Below, piece by piece: positions 42,794-51,756 of a stretch of 64,000 nucleotides of DNA. How positions within the stretch are numbered: the first letter of the stretch is position 1; each line of letters starts with the position of its first letter. The notes under the pieces were generated by a model, which saw only the letters and a program-made list of their open reading frames with translations, was not told the DNA's origin and made no database searches. The stretch spans positions 186,001 through 250,000 of the forward strand of contig JACKHN010000009.1 of the NCBI GenBank assembly GCA_020638975.1, in the 5' to 3' direction. The position numbers and the translations under genes are program-made. This DNA is from Planctomycetaceae bacterium (GTDB taxonomy: Bacteria > Planctomycetota > Planctomycetia > Pirellulales > Pirellulaceae).

Positions 42794-43819
42794 CTATGGA
42801 ACTTGAAAGGACTCGCCATCTTGGCGGGCGAGAAGTCCTTCCCAGGTTGTAATCGTGGCGAAGGTGCTGTCGACCAATTCTTCGTTCGTGCCGAAATCGC
42901 CATCGATCGTCTCCCCAATAAACTGGACACTGGCATCGCACATCACAAATTGCGCTCCACCGGGGTGCTGGCTGGAGTAGCCCCAGCGTTGCCGATCATT
43001 GTTGGTGTTCCGATTGCGATTGATCTTCGGACGTCCCATTGCCAAGATTGCCGACAGACGGTTGTTGCTGCCTTCGTCGCAATCAGTTTGGGACGTTGTC
43101 ACTCCAAACACAACCGCAGCTTGAATCGTTTGCAGGGCTCCGTTGTCTCTCTTGACACGATAGCGACGCTCGCCGACCGCGATCACGTTGCTCGTACCAT
43201 CCGTTATATCTCGGAAAGCGGTGCCTTGATCTTGTACAAAGACTCCCTGCGTCCGCGTTGCATTGCCGTCCCAGCGCAAATCCCAGGATGTGTTGTTCGC
43301 CACGTAATTAGAACTCGCCATCGTCCAGCCAGAAGCGTTATTCCAGGGACTCATCCGCTTTTGGTTGTTGGGATTAGTGTCAGGGGCGACATCAGACGGA
43401 CAACGATAGCTATTGATCGACACATTCATGGCCGCGAGCAACGCGGGCGTCGCACCGGCCTGAAAGATTGAAATGTCCCCCACTTTCAACTTGTCATGCA
43501 AGGGTGACTGCTCCATAAACGGCAGGAGTAAAGCACCCCAGCCCCAACTGTTCAGGTTCGGTAAGCACACCGTCGGGCTCGTGCGTTTCATTAGGTACCC
43601 CGGTGGCAACGTTTTGTAGGTATCGTGATAATTGTGCATCGACAAGCCAATCTGCTTCAGATTGTTTCCGCACTGCATACGTCGCGCGGCCTCACGAGCC
43701 GCTTGTACCGCCGGTAGCAGCAAGGCTACCAAAATTCCAATGATTGCAATGACGACCAGCAATTCAACAAGCGTAAAGCCGGACACTCTCCCCTTCTTCT
43801 CGGTTTTTGTGGTTGACAT
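42794..43819 (-). CDS. DUF1559 pseudopilin-like protein
   Basis: 341 aa from ATG 43819, GAGG five nt upstream; another ATG directly before it has poorer spacing. The prepilin-type N-terminus (GFTLVELLVVIAIIGILVAL) and the DUF1559 body are intact: NYHDTYKTLPPGYLMKRTSP, DITDGTSNVIAVGE. The H-X9-DG position reads HPGGAQFVMCDA, so the last Gly is Ala. Closest in the window to the gene at 39699: both have CLPNxNxWxWGAL and LAMGRPKINRN. A terminator follows and a paired lipoprotein gene lies upstream at 43915. Confidence 0.9.
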   Translation of the reverse strand: MSTTKTEKKGRVSGFTLVELLVVIAIIGILVALLLPAVQAAREAARRMQCGNNLKQIGLSMHNYHDTYKTLPPGYLMKRTSPTVCLPNLNSWGWGALLLPFMEQSPLHDKLKVGDISIFQAGATPALLAAMNVSINSYRCPSDVAPDTNPNNQKRMSPWNNASGWTMASSNYVANNTSWDLRWDGNATRTQGVFVQDQGTAFRDITDGTSNVIAVGERRYRVKRDNGALQTIQAAVVFGVTTSQTDCDEGSNNRLSAILAMGRPKINRNRNTNNDRQRWGYSSQHPGGAQFVMCDASVQFIGETIDGDFGTNEELVDSTFATITTWEGLLARQDGESFQVP

Positions 43820-43914
43820 CATCACCTCGCTAAAAAATTAAAAGAAAACAAAACACTCTTCGAGTCCAGGAACCGATGTCGGAGATCGCGGTTCCGCCTC
43901 ACAGCAGCCTTACA

Positions 43915-44082
43915 CTACTCCTCTTCCGGAGCGTCGGCATCTTCACCCTCCTCCTCACTTACGTCGCCGATGTCCATTGGGATTTCATCGCTCGACATTT
44001 TCTGGGGGCCGCATCCAATGAAAACCGCAGGCGCGATGAGGAAGAGAGCTAGAACAATCATGAATCTACAAATGAAACGCAT
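43915..44082 (-). CDS. Small acidic lipoprotein linked to DUF1559
   Basis: 55 aa. MRFICRFMIVLALFLIAPAV leads into FIGCGPQKMSSDEIP, with Cys24 in the lipobox, and the tail is Glu/Asp-rich (SEEEGEDADAPEEE). The start is ATG 44082, with GGAG upstream (on the minus strand ..AAGGAGTCAAA). It is 95 nt before the DUF1559 gene, as in the pair 40848/39699. Function unknown; perhaps it helps place the pilin-like partner. Confidence 0.7.
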   Translation of the reverse strand: MRFICRFMIVLALFLIAPAVFIGCGPQKMSSDEIPMDIGDVSEEEGEDADAPEEE

Positions 44083-44549
44083 TTTGACTCCTTCAAGAAT
44101 TAATCGAAAACGGCAGAGGACGTTTGCCGCTCAATGACAAATAGCATTCCAAGCCAAACGACCACAACTTAAGAAATGAAATACTTCCAACAGGAACGGA
44201 GAAACCGCGTAAGGAATAGGATTCTCCAGTACGCGTAACGGAGGAGGATTTGGATTTCCCCGGAATCGGGCTCCTTCGACCGCTCGTTCGCACGAACCTA
44301 ACACATCGAGTCAACATTTTCACCCCAAAACAACTTTTTTTCGAGTTTTTTCCCAGAAACACCCAGAACGGGTGGCGGTGGCGAACGGCGTCACGTTGCG
44401 ATTGTTAGGTGTGAATTCCTGTCGAGATCGCACCGTGCCGGCTCAGGAAGCACAATTTCGGCGAGCACTCGAATCGGCGATGATCCGCCGCCCACGACGC
44501 TACGATTCTCGCATTAAAGAACGCGCGGCGATTGGTCGACCGCACCACG
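44083..44549. other. Intergenic region without supported genes
   Basis: About 470 nt. It holds an AT-rich stretch (44320-44350, AACTTTTTTTCGAG). A plus-strand frame from 44372 has no recognisable protein features. On the minus strand it is the downstream flank of the DUF1559 remnant. Confidence 0.4.
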
Positions 44550-45150
44550 TCAGCGCTGGATTGCTAAATCGTAGTCGCACTGCTCCGCAATGCAGACGTC
44601 GACGAAGGTGTTTACGTTGCGGAGCAACGTGGACCACGGAATGGCTTTCTCTAAGACTGGAGTCCCATACTGTCGGGCGAAGAGTGCTTCCCACAGAGTA
44701 ATGTTGTCGACGCCGTTCGCGGTGAGAAAGTCGTCCGCATCAAAATCTCCTTCGATCGTTTCGGTAAGGAAGTAAACGCCTCCATCAACAAAGACGAACG
44801 ATGCACCGCCAGAATGAAAGCTGGAATACCCAATCCGATTCCGACCATTACTCCGATTGAGATTGCGAGTAATCTTCGGGCGTCCCATGGCCAGTCTCGC
44901 GTTCAACCGGGCATTGGTCTGTTCCGTTCATGCCGTGCAAGCCGATATCAGCCCGAACACAACCGCCGCTTCGGTTTGCGAACGGATGTTCGTGCCGTCA
45001 ACAACCTCACGAAAGGAGATAGATATTGTCATCTTGTACAAAGATTCCCGCAGTAGTGTCATTAAAGCCATCCCACTGCAAGGCCAAGATGTGATGCTTC
45101 CAAACTTTCACTCGGGTCGACCCTCCCGACTGTCAGCCTGGAACAACTGA
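44550..45150 (-). pseudogene. DUF1559 gene remnant (middle and C-terminal part)
   Basis: A 118-codon frame (44550-44906) has ARLAMGRPKITRNLN, RIGYSSFHSGGASFVFVDGG (H-X9-DG) and TETIEGDFDADDFLT, and runs past the natural end (about TPVLEKAIP) into extra sequence. Upstream, to about 45150, translated pieces in shifting frames read LQWDGFNDTTAGIFVQDDN and SFREVVDGTNIRSQT, which match the middle of the family. The prepilin N-terminus is missing. It ends next to the sulfatase gene. A dead copy related to 39699 and 42794. Confidence 0.65.
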
Positions 45151-45157
45151 CGCACGA

Positions 45158-46555
45158 TCAGCGCTCCAGCTGCGAATCCACTACAATCAGCGAAGCCTGA
45201 TGTAATTCGATTTCGGCTCGAAGCAACTCGATAACATCCGCATGATCGGACGCCACGTCCAATTTCTCCCCCGGATCATGCTCCAGGTTGTACAACAAGG
45301 GCGGATCGTGCTGCTTCGGCTCGCGAGATCCCGCCCCGTAGGCATCCTGTGTCATGCGATGCATCTTCCAAGGCCCTTTGCGAACCGCCATTAGTTCGTA
45401 GGAGCGATAGTAGAAAAGCGTTTCGCGGCTGCTGCCTCCGGTTCCCTTCAGGACGGGCGTCAGGTCGTGACTGTCGAGCACCCGGTCGGTGGGCAAGTTG
45501 ATGCCAGCCAGCGCATAAAATGTTGCAAAGAGATCCATCGTGCTGGCCACATCGCGACTGACAGTGCCCGGCTTTATTTGACCAGGCCACCACGCCAGCG
45601 TTGGCTCACGCATGCCACCTTCCCATGTGCTTCCTTTTCCATCTCGAAGCAGCCCGGCTGAACCTCCCTGTTCATCGAAGATCAACCAAGGACCATTGTC
45701 GCTCGTAAACACGACGAGCGTATTTGAGTCGAGTTCCAACTCGCGAAGCGTGTCAAGCACTTGGCCAACACTCCAGTCAATCTCTTCGATCACGTCGCCA
45801 AACAACCCGCGACGACTTTTACCACTGAAATCGGAAGAGCAGAACAAGGGGACATGTGGCATACTGTGCGGTAGATATAGGAAGAACGGCGAATCTTTGC
45901 TCTCTCGGATAAACTTTGTCGCTTCGTCCGTGTACCGTCGCGTAATCGTCGTCTGATCGGCAGGTCGTTCGATGATCTCGGTGTTTCGCATCAGCGGCAC
46001 ATTCCAGTACCTTACTTCCGGATCCCAAAAAGCATCGCGACCTTTCGGCGCTTCGTTCATGCGATCCATGTCATTCGAGTAGGGAATGCCAAAGTAGTAA
46101 TCGAAGCCGTTGTTCGTTGGCAGGTACTCTGGCAAGTGCCCCAAATGCCACTTGCCGACACACGCGGTGGAATAGCCGTTCGCTTGGAGCGCCTCGGCGA
46201 TTGTGATTTCCTCCGCAGGAAGGCCGCCTTTGGAATCTGGAAATAGCACGCGTCGATTGTTGCTGCACATCCCATTTCGCAGTGGCAGGCGTCCCGTCAT
46301 CAAGGCGGCACGGCTCGGCGTACAAACCGGAGCCGCTGCGTAGAATTGTGTAAACTTCATCCCTTCGGCAGCCATTCGGTCTAGATTCGGCGTGGCAATC
46401 GTTGGGTGCCCGAAACAAGCCAAATCGCCGTAGCCGAGATCATCGCAAAAGATGACGACAAAGTTCGGACGGTATCCATCGTCTGCAACCACCTTGGCCA
46501 AGCTCAGCCCTTGTTGAGCGAGAAAAAGGACCAAACACGTTGTTAACAATCGCAT
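45158..46555 (-). CDS. Sulfatase, secreted, Cys-type
   Basis: 465 aa from ATG 46555, which gives a signal peptide (MRLLTTCLVLFLAQQGLSLA); the frame is open to 46675. Type I sulfatase: metal site NFVVIFCDDLGYGD (Asp38, Asp39) and the formylglycine motif CTPSR (Cys78-Arg82), then GKWHLGH, and SDNGPW with further metal ligands. Cys78 must be changed to formylglycine by an anaerobic or FGE-type maturase not seen here. It removes sulfate esters, likely from sulfated polysaccharides, as is usual in marine planctomycetes. The substrate is unknown. Divergent from the FG-GAP gene. Confidence 0.9.
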   Translation of the reverse strand: MRLLTTCLVLFLAQQGLSLAKVVADDGYRPNFVVIFCDDLGYGDLACFGHPTIATPNLDRMAAEGMKFTQFYAAAPVCTPSRAALMTGRLPLRNGMCSNNRRVLFPDSKGGLPAEEITIAEALQANGYSTACVGKWHLGHLPEYLPTNNGFDYYFGIPYSNDMDRMNEAPKGRDAFWDPEVRYWNVPLMRNTEIIERPADQTTITRRYTDEATKFIRESKDSPFFLYLPHSMPHVPLFCSSDFSGKSRRGLFGDVIEEIDWSVGQVLDTLRELELDSNTLVVFTSDNGPWLIFDEQGGSAGLLRDGKGSTWEGGMREPTLAWWPGQIKPGTVSRDVASTMDLFATFYALAGINLPTDRVLDSHDLTPVLKGTGGSSRETLFYYRSYELMAVRKGPWKMHRMTQDAYGAGSREPKQHDPPLLYNLEHDPGEKLDVASDHADVIELLRAEIELHQASLIVVDSQLER

Positions 46556-46706
46556 GCCTACTAGTCCTACTAAGAATCTCGTGCAAATGATGTCCAACGA
46601 GTGTAGCATCGTACCAGGAACACCTCCCATCAAGCTACTGTTGAACAGCGCACGCCACTGAACAGCGCACGCCACGAGCTCTTAGCCGCCTGAAGTGAAA
46701 GAACCC

Positions 46707-48392
46707 ATGATGACCGACGGGCCCCAACGGCGTCGCCACGCAGTGCAAAGAAATCGCAAGAAGATTCGCGATGTATCCGCAGCGTCCCCCGTCCCTGAGC
46801 AAGTTTGGAGCCAGACGGCAGCGCGACGAACCATCGGGTTGAGCCTGCTTGGACTGCTTGCGGCGGGAATCCTCGCTGGGTTCGTGTTACAAATAGGCAA
46901 TTCCGATTCCGGGGGATTCGATGAAATCGTGGCCCAAGCAGTCACGCGATTGAGTCAGGCGGACGAGGCTCGAGTCCGTGAAATCTGTTCGCATTGCCAT
47001 CGGCTCCCTACTCCGGATGTCCTGCCCCGCTCCGCCTGGGAAGATACCATCTGGGAAATGTTTCGAGAGTCCGGTTACGGAACGACTGTGAAGTGGGGTG
47101 TCGATCCGAGCAGCGTTGTCGCCTGGTACGAGGAACGTGCGCCGGAGCAGTTCACGTTTCCTGTCACGGACGAGAGTCGGGAGCCGGACGGACTGCCGTT
47201 GGACAAACGGACGATCGCGTCGCACCCGTCACCCGCGCCGCGAGTCGTCTCGAACATCCTGGTGGCGAACGTGGTCGGAGACGAGCACCCTGAAATTCTC
47301 GTCTGCGACATGTTCAACGGACAGATCCTGATGGGGCGCACCAGCGAACCGGATTGGCACCTCGAACCGGTCGCGGAGGTGCCGAATCCAGCGCATGTCG
47401 AAGCGGTCGACTTGGATGCGGACGGTCGCATCGATCTCGTCGTCGCCTCGCTCGGATCATATCTGGCGATGGACCATAATCTTGGCGGCGTGGAATGGTT
47501 ACGTCAGCGAGAAGACGGCACGTTCGAGCGTTCGACATTGGCGGACGGGCTGGGACGCGTCGCCGATGTTCAGCCCGACGACTTCGACGGTGACGGTGAT
47601 CTCGATCTCGTCGTCGCGGAGTTCGGCTGGCATACGACAGGGCATCTCCTTCTGCTCGAGAATAACACGCTGCCCGGGCAGCCAGCCGAGTTCGACGTTC
47701 GCGAAATCGACGGCCTACACGGCGCAAGCCACGTTGACGTCGTCGATCTGGATGGCGATGGACTTCGCGATATCGTGGCGCTCTACAGCCAAGGCCATGA
47801 AATGGTGCGCTGTTATCTACAGAAGGGCAAATTCGTCTTTACGGTTCATGACTTGTATCGCGCTCCGAGTCCGACATGGGGATTCTCTGGCTCCCAGCTT
47901 CTGGATCTGGACCAAGACAATGATCTCGACATTCTCCTGACGAACGGTGACACGTTCGACAATAGTCTCCTGAAACCCTATCACGGGATTCAATGGCTCG
48001 AAAATCAGGGTGAACTGCAGTTCGTACCGCACCAATTAGGCACGCTCTTCGGCGCCTATCGCGCGGCAGCGACCGATCTGGACGGCGATGGCGATGCGGA
48101 CGTCGTGGCATGTGCGCTGATCGCACCATCCGCCCAGGGAATGCATCTGTCGGATCGTAAACTCGATTCACTCGTTTGGTTTGAACAGGTAGCGGCAGGC
48201 GAGTTTGTTCGTCACACCTTAGAGTCTGACCAATGCCATCACCCCACACTGACGCTCAGCGACTACGATCTCGATGGCGACGTTGATTTGTTGGTTGGCA
48301 ACGGGCAACTGCATTTTACGGTCGCTCCGTCGGAGCGAAGCTGTCTTGATTTATGGGAGAACAAGCGTAATCCGCAAGCCGACGCACCGTAG
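46707..48392 (+). CDS. Membrane-anchored FG-GAP repeat protein with a c-type heme motif
   Basis: 561 aa from ATG 46707; a GTG 12 nt upstream has no better context. A basic cytoplasmic start is followed by a membrane helix (IGLSLLGLLAAGILAGFVLQ). Just after it comes a c-type heme site, CSHCH (Cys94, Cys97, His98). The main part is a seven-bladed FG-GAP/VCBS-like propeller with calcium loops: DLDADGRID, DFDGDGDLD, DLDGDGLRD, DLDQDNDLD, DLDGDGDAD, DYDLDGDVD. The TPR gene follows 57 nt later. It may carry electrons or bind a partner outside the membrane; this is inferred. Confidence 0.75.
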   Translation: MMTDGPQRRRHAVQRNRKKIRDVSAASPVPEQVWSQTAARRTIGLSLLGLLAAGILAGFVLQIGNSDSGGFDEIVAQAVTRLSQADEARVREICSHCHRLPTPDVLPRSAWEDTIWEMFRESGYGTTVKWGVDPSSVVAWYEERAPEQFTFPVTDESREPDGLPLDKRTIASHPSPAPRVVSNILVANVVGDEHPEILVCDMFNGQILMGRTSEPDWHLEPVAEVPNPAHVEAVDLDADGRIDLVVASLGSYLAMDHNLGGVEWLRQREDGTFERSTLADGLGRVADVQPDDFDGDGDLDLVVAEFGWHTTGHLLLLENNTLPGQPAEFDVREIDGLHGASHVDVVDLDGDGLRDIVALYSQGHEMVRCYLQKGKFVFTVHDLYRAPSPTWGFSGSQLLDLDQDNDLDILLTNGDTFDNSLLKPYHGIQWLENQGELQFVPHQLGTLFGAYRAAATDLDGDGDADVVACALIAPSAQGMHLSDRKLDSLVWFEQVAAGEFVRHTLESDQCHHPTLTLSDYDLDGDVDLLVGNGQLHFTVAPSERSCLDLWENKRNPQADAP

Positions 48393-48449
48393 ACACGCGC
48401 GTAACATTGGAAAGTAATCCTTGACCTCGAATCGAGTGATTTAATATCC

Positions 48450-49715
48450 GTGAGCAGCCAGAGTACTAAAAACCGCGTCGGTAAAATGAAAATGCTGCTA
48501 GCCGCGTTCTGTTTACTGGCAGCCCTGGCGTTCGCCGTGCAACCGGTCGCGCACAAATATCGTCTGTGGAGGGCTCGACTGGCGATTGCGAACCGTGAAC
48601 CGAGACAGGCTCTGGCTTGGCTTGAAGCTGCCGAGTCTTCGGGCAACGAAGGCGGGGCCGTGTACTTCTTAATGGCCCGCACTCACCGTCACCTAGAGTC
48701 GTACGAAACGGCGATGGATTATCTCGAGCAAGCGAATCGGCTGGGGTATCCAGCGGAGGCAGTCCAGCGCGAAAGACTTCTTGCAATGGCCGAGTCGGCG
48801 CAACTCGCGCCGGAAGATCCTCGACTGGGAGAACTGCTGGCGAACCCAGGAGACGACATGCACGAGATTTACGAAGCCCTCGTCAAAGGCTATTACCGAC
48901 TGTACGAAATCGGCCCGGCTAGACTCGTACTCGATAGCTGGGAGGAGGAGGAACCGAAAAACCCGCAACCGCGGTATTATCGAGGACTCCTCAGCGAACA
49001 CGACGAGGAGTGGCCAGTCGCGGAGAGGTGGTATCGTGAGGCGTTGGATTTGTCTTCTGAGCGATCCGACGTTCGGTTGCACCTGGCATACGTCTTGCAA
49101 AAGCAGCATCGCTACCACGAGGCGCAACAGCACTATCGCATCGTTCTTCAAACGAAAGAAGACGCCAAAGCTCAATTCGGTTTGGGGAAGTGCCTGCAAG
49201 GAAGCGGGAAACTCCAGCAAGCGCGTGAGGCATTTCTGGCGGGCCTTCAGCACGCTCCGGACGATTACGACTGCTTGTTAGCGCTCGGCGAACTCGAAGT
49301 TGATGCAGGAAAGGGTGCGGATGCATTGCGGTGGCTGGAACCGGCTGCCAAGCAGAAACCAAGCGAATACGATGTCCGCTATGCCCTCGCCACGGCTCTG
49401 TTCATTTCGGGAGAAGGCGACAAGGCCCGACCGCATTTCCAGTTCGCTGCACAGGCGCGGCTGGCGTTGAGCCAAGTGCTGGCGAGGCGGCAGTATGTTG
49501 CCAGTCACCCCGAAGACGCAGAATGCCGCTACGAAATCGGAGTCGCATTGCTCGAGTACGGTGATCGTTCCGAGGGAATCAAATGGCTGCAAAGCGTATT
49601 CAAGTACCAGCCCGACCATCAGGCAGCACGTGCCGCCCTCACCGCTTTCTATGCCGAGCAGAGTGCGGCAGCTGCCAGCGGAAAACACCGAATGCCGGCA
49701 GTTGGGTCGGAATAG
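48450..49715 (+). CDS. TPR-repeat protein with a membrane anchor
   Basis: 421 aa from GTG 48450. One membrane helix near the N-terminus (MKMLLAAFCLLAALAFAVQP) and a long array of TPR-like helices: ESYETAMDYLEQANRLGYPA, HRYHEAQQHYRIVLQTKEDA, GKLQQAREAFLAGLQHAPDD, and further repeats such as DGLRWLEPAAKQKPSEYDVR-like stretches. It is the second gene of a pair with the heme-motif propeller protein. In planctomycetes such FG-GAP/TPR pairs are common; whether they form a complex is not known. Confidence 0.75.
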   Translation: MSSQSTKNRVGKMKMLLAAFCLLAALAFAVQPVAHKYRLWRARLAIANREPRQALAWLEAAESSGNEGGAVYFLMARTHRHLESYETAMDYLEQANRLGYPAEAVQRERLLAMAESAQLAPEDPRLGELLANPGDDMHEIYEALVKGYYRLYEIGPARLVLDSWEEEEPKNPQPRYYRGLLSEHDEEWPVAERWYREALDLSSERSDVRLHLAYVLQKQHRYHEAQQHYRIVLQTKEDAKAQFGLGKCLQGSGKLQQAREAFLAGLQHAPDDYDCLLALGELEVDAGKGADALRWLEPAAKQKPSEYDVRYALATALFISGEGDKARPHFQFAAQARLALSQVLARRQYVASHPEDAECRYEIGVALLEYGDRSEGIKWLQSVFKYQPDHQAARAALTAFYAEQSAAAASGKHRMPAVGSE

Positions 49716-49831
49716 GTAACCCTTTCGCGGTGCGAATGATACTCGGGCGAATGGGCAACCGAAACTGCAAGGCCACAGCAAGCCAGCCTCTACATTACCC
49801 CCCCCCTTTGAGGATATAACCCCGCAAACGC

Positions 49832-49860
49832 TTGACAGTTGCGGCCCAATGAGAAAAAAT
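49832..49860 (+). promoter_or_regulatory. Possible promoter of the third DUF1559 gene
   Basis: TTGACA (49832-49837), a perfect -35, and AAAAAT (49855-49860) 17 nt later. The -10 is weak. ATG 49934 follows after TAAGGAGGTTTGA. Confidence 0.4.
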
Positions 49861-49933
49861 GTGACCTTCTCGGTTTCCCCCTCTCGGAAATCCATCAACT
49901 CATCTGTTTTTTCGTTTCTCTAAGGAGGTTTGA

Positions 49934-51028
49934 ATGATGTTCTCTCAAGTTCGTGACAGGCGATCGCGAGGCTTTACGCTAGTAGAGCTTCTCGTCGTCA
50001 TCGCAATCATTGGTATTTTGGTCGCCTTGCTTCTTCCGGCGGTGCAAGCCGCACGGGAAGCGGCTCGTCGGATGCAATGCTCGAACAAGCTCAAGCAGCT
50101 GGGAATTGCATTGCACAATTACCACGACACCTATAAGGCGTTCCCGTCGACGCCGGGCGGTAACGGTGTTCTCTCGGCTAACGGCGGCTCAGTTCAAAAC
50201 TGGATGCGCTGGGGCGGGCTGGCGAGCTTACTTCCCTACGTCGAGCAACAGGCGCTCTACGACAGTATCGATTTCCGGTTCCAGTGGGACAGCACGGACG
50301 GAACAAGCGGAGGATTGACTAATCGACAAGTGACGCGAACACGACTCGACGAGGCTTTCACTTGCCCCAGCGATCCCGGTTCGTCTGTCAACTACTCCGC
50401 AGCGCACTCGCCAACGTCCTACTGTTTCTCTCGTGGGCCGCAGTCCCACTGGGACCGAGGCTCGGGAAACGAAGCTGGTATCGCTGACGGTCAATACTGG
50501 CCGCGGTTTCGTGACATCCTCGATGGCACTGCGAACACGTTTGCCATGGGCGAAGCAGTGCTGGGGAGAAACCAGGGTCAGTGGGATCCATCACGTCCCC
50601 GGCGTGAGCAAGGCGTGATGGTCGAGAGCGTCGGTGCTTTGTCGCAGAGCATCTCTGGGGATTCGAGAGTATTCAAAAACACCGCACCCTACCTCACGAT
50701 TATCAACACATACTACGATAACTGCTTGGCTCAGTATGATGCAGGGAGCGGCTATGCCGGTGACCAGGATGAGAACGGTCGTTATTGGTCCTCAGGTCGA
50801 ACTGGACACGGCCCACAGATTACCACGTTTATTGGCCCGAACGCCGGCCCTGGTTGCGATCCTGACAGCTCGGTAACCGAGGCGTCCGTCAAGGAACCGG
50901 GCAGTTATCATCCCGGTGGTTGCTTGATGCTACGCTGCGATGCTTCGGTCTCCTTCGAGTCCGAGACGATCAACCAAGCGACGTGGATTGCGCTTGGTTC
51001 TACAAAGGGTGGTGAAACCAGCAACTAG
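49934..51028 (+). CDS. DUF1559 pseudopilin-like protein
   Basis: 364 aa; AAGGAGG is 6 nt before ATG 49934. Prepilin N-terminus GFTLVELLVVIAIIGILVAL, DUF1559 body with NYHDTYKAFPSTPGGNG, TCPSDPGSSVNYSAAHSPTS, ILDGTANTFAMGEAVLGRNQ, and the C-terminal HPGGCLMLRCDASVSFE in place of H-X9-DG (DA for DG). This is a different subfamily from the two minus-strand genes and nearly a sister of the one at 52268. A lipoprotein gene lies downstream at 51116. Confidence 0.9.
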   Translation: MMFSQVRDRRSRGFTLVELLVVIAIIGILVALLLPAVQAAREAARRMQCSNKLKQLGIALHNYHDTYKAFPSTPGGNGVLSANGGSVQNWMRWGGLASLLPYVEQQALYDSIDFRFQWDSTDGTSGGLTNRQVTRTRLDEAFTCPSDPGSSVNYSAAHSPTSYCFSRGPQSHWDRGSGNEAGIADGQYWPRFRDILDGTANTFAMGEAVLGRNQGQWDPSRPRREQGVMVESVGALSQSISGDSRVFKNTAPYLTIINTYYDNCLAQYDAGSGYAGDQDENGRYWSSGRTGHGPQITTFIGPNAGPGCDPDSSVTEASVKEPGSYHPGGCLMLRCDASVSFESETINQATWIALGSTKGGETSN

Positions 51029-51115
51029 TTCTGTCGTTACACAATTCCCCGCCCCGACCGCTCTGAGTGGTCAGGGATTAACTTCTTTCGATTGAGTTTT
51101 GGAGAGATTACTTCG

Positions 51116-51271
51116 ATGAGTCAAATTCGGCTATTGTTTCTACTGTTCGCCGCGCTCTTCGCTGGATGCGGCCCGAACGTTTCTGGCCCGAGCAATGAGA
51201 CGCCAATCGCGCCGGAAGAAGAGGTATTCGACCCCGCAGAAGAAGCAGCGGCTGAAGCCCCTCAAGAATAG
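51116..51271 (+). CDS. Small acidic lipoprotein linked to DUF1559
   Basis: 51 aa. MSQIRLLFLLFAALFAGCGP holds a signal with lipobox LFAGC (Cys18), then NVSGPSNETPIAPEEE and the acidic tail EEAAAEAPQE. GGAGAG lies upstream of ATG 51116, and a strong terminator follows. 87 nt after the DUF1559 stop: the same pair as elsewhere, but here the lipoprotein follows rather than precedes. Confidence 0.7.
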   Translation: MSQIRLLFLLFAALFAGCGPNVSGPSNETPIAPEEEVFDPAEEAAAEAPQE

Positions 51272-51306
51272 AACCGAATGGCGCGGTTTATCTTGCCTAG
51301 ACCAAG

Positions 51307-51339
51307 CCCCTTGCAACCAGCGTTGCAAGGGGTCTTTTT
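51307..51339 (+). terminator. Rho-independent terminator after the DUF1559/lipoprotein pair
   Basis: CCCCTTGCAA (51307-51316) pairs with TTGCAAGGGG (51323-51332), followed by TCTTTTTG. Confidence 0.85.
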
Positions 51340-51438
51340 GTTCCAAAGCTTCACAATCGTCCGGAACTAACCGTCCGGAGCGGACACCTTTCCGCCTTCG
51401 CGAACACACCCACGGCGTTGATACCACGGGTATTCGGG

Positions 51439-51617
51439 CATCGGATGTAATGCTCGAACAAGCTCAAGCAGTTCGGAATTGCATTGTGCAATTACCATGA
51501 CATACCATGACACCTATAAAATATTGCCGTCGACGCCGATTGGACATAGAGTTGTTTCGGAAAACGGCGGTGCCGTTCAAAATTGGATGCGTTGAGGTGG
51601 AGTCGCCAGCCTGATAC
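51439..51617 (+). pseudogene. DUF1559 gene fragment cut by a transposase remnant
   Basis: Pieces read CSNKLKQFGIALCNYHD, then after an 11-nt duplication (CATGACATACCATGACA) HDTYKILPSTPIGHR, then VVSENGGAVQNWMR and a stop. They match residues 45-100 of the gene at 49934. TAA where Gln is expected (about 51448) and the shift show that it is dead. It ends where the transposase fragment begins. Confidence 0.7.
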
Positions 51618-51756
51618 CGGTTCCAGGCCGCTTCGTTTGACGGTAGCTCAATCGCAGTAATTCACTCGCTTCCACCAAGGTCATCGCTCCCAAACGAACC
51701 CGGCTGAACACCTCCAGCCGCTTACGCTCCTGCAGACTCATCGAAATCGTTTCCAT
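51618..51756 (-). pseudogene. ISNCY-type transposase N-terminal stub
   Basis: ATG 51756 opens METISMSLQERKRLEVFSRV, then LGAMTLVEASELLRLSYRQT and KRPGT, a helix-turn-helix start like ISNCY-family transposases (..GRMTLxEAAxxLGLSYRQAKR). Only 46 codons remain before the sequence joins the DUF1559 fragment. Upstream, two copies of GGGG(A/T)CATTTCTAATG (51788-51803, 51813-51828) and GAAGACAG/CTGTCTTC palindromes look like the IS end. The catalytic core is missing. Confidence 0.65.

Noticed and set aside
44372..44701. 109-codon plus-strand frame
   Set aside because: Arg-rich, antisense to the DUF1559 remnant in its second half, and no recognisable motif.
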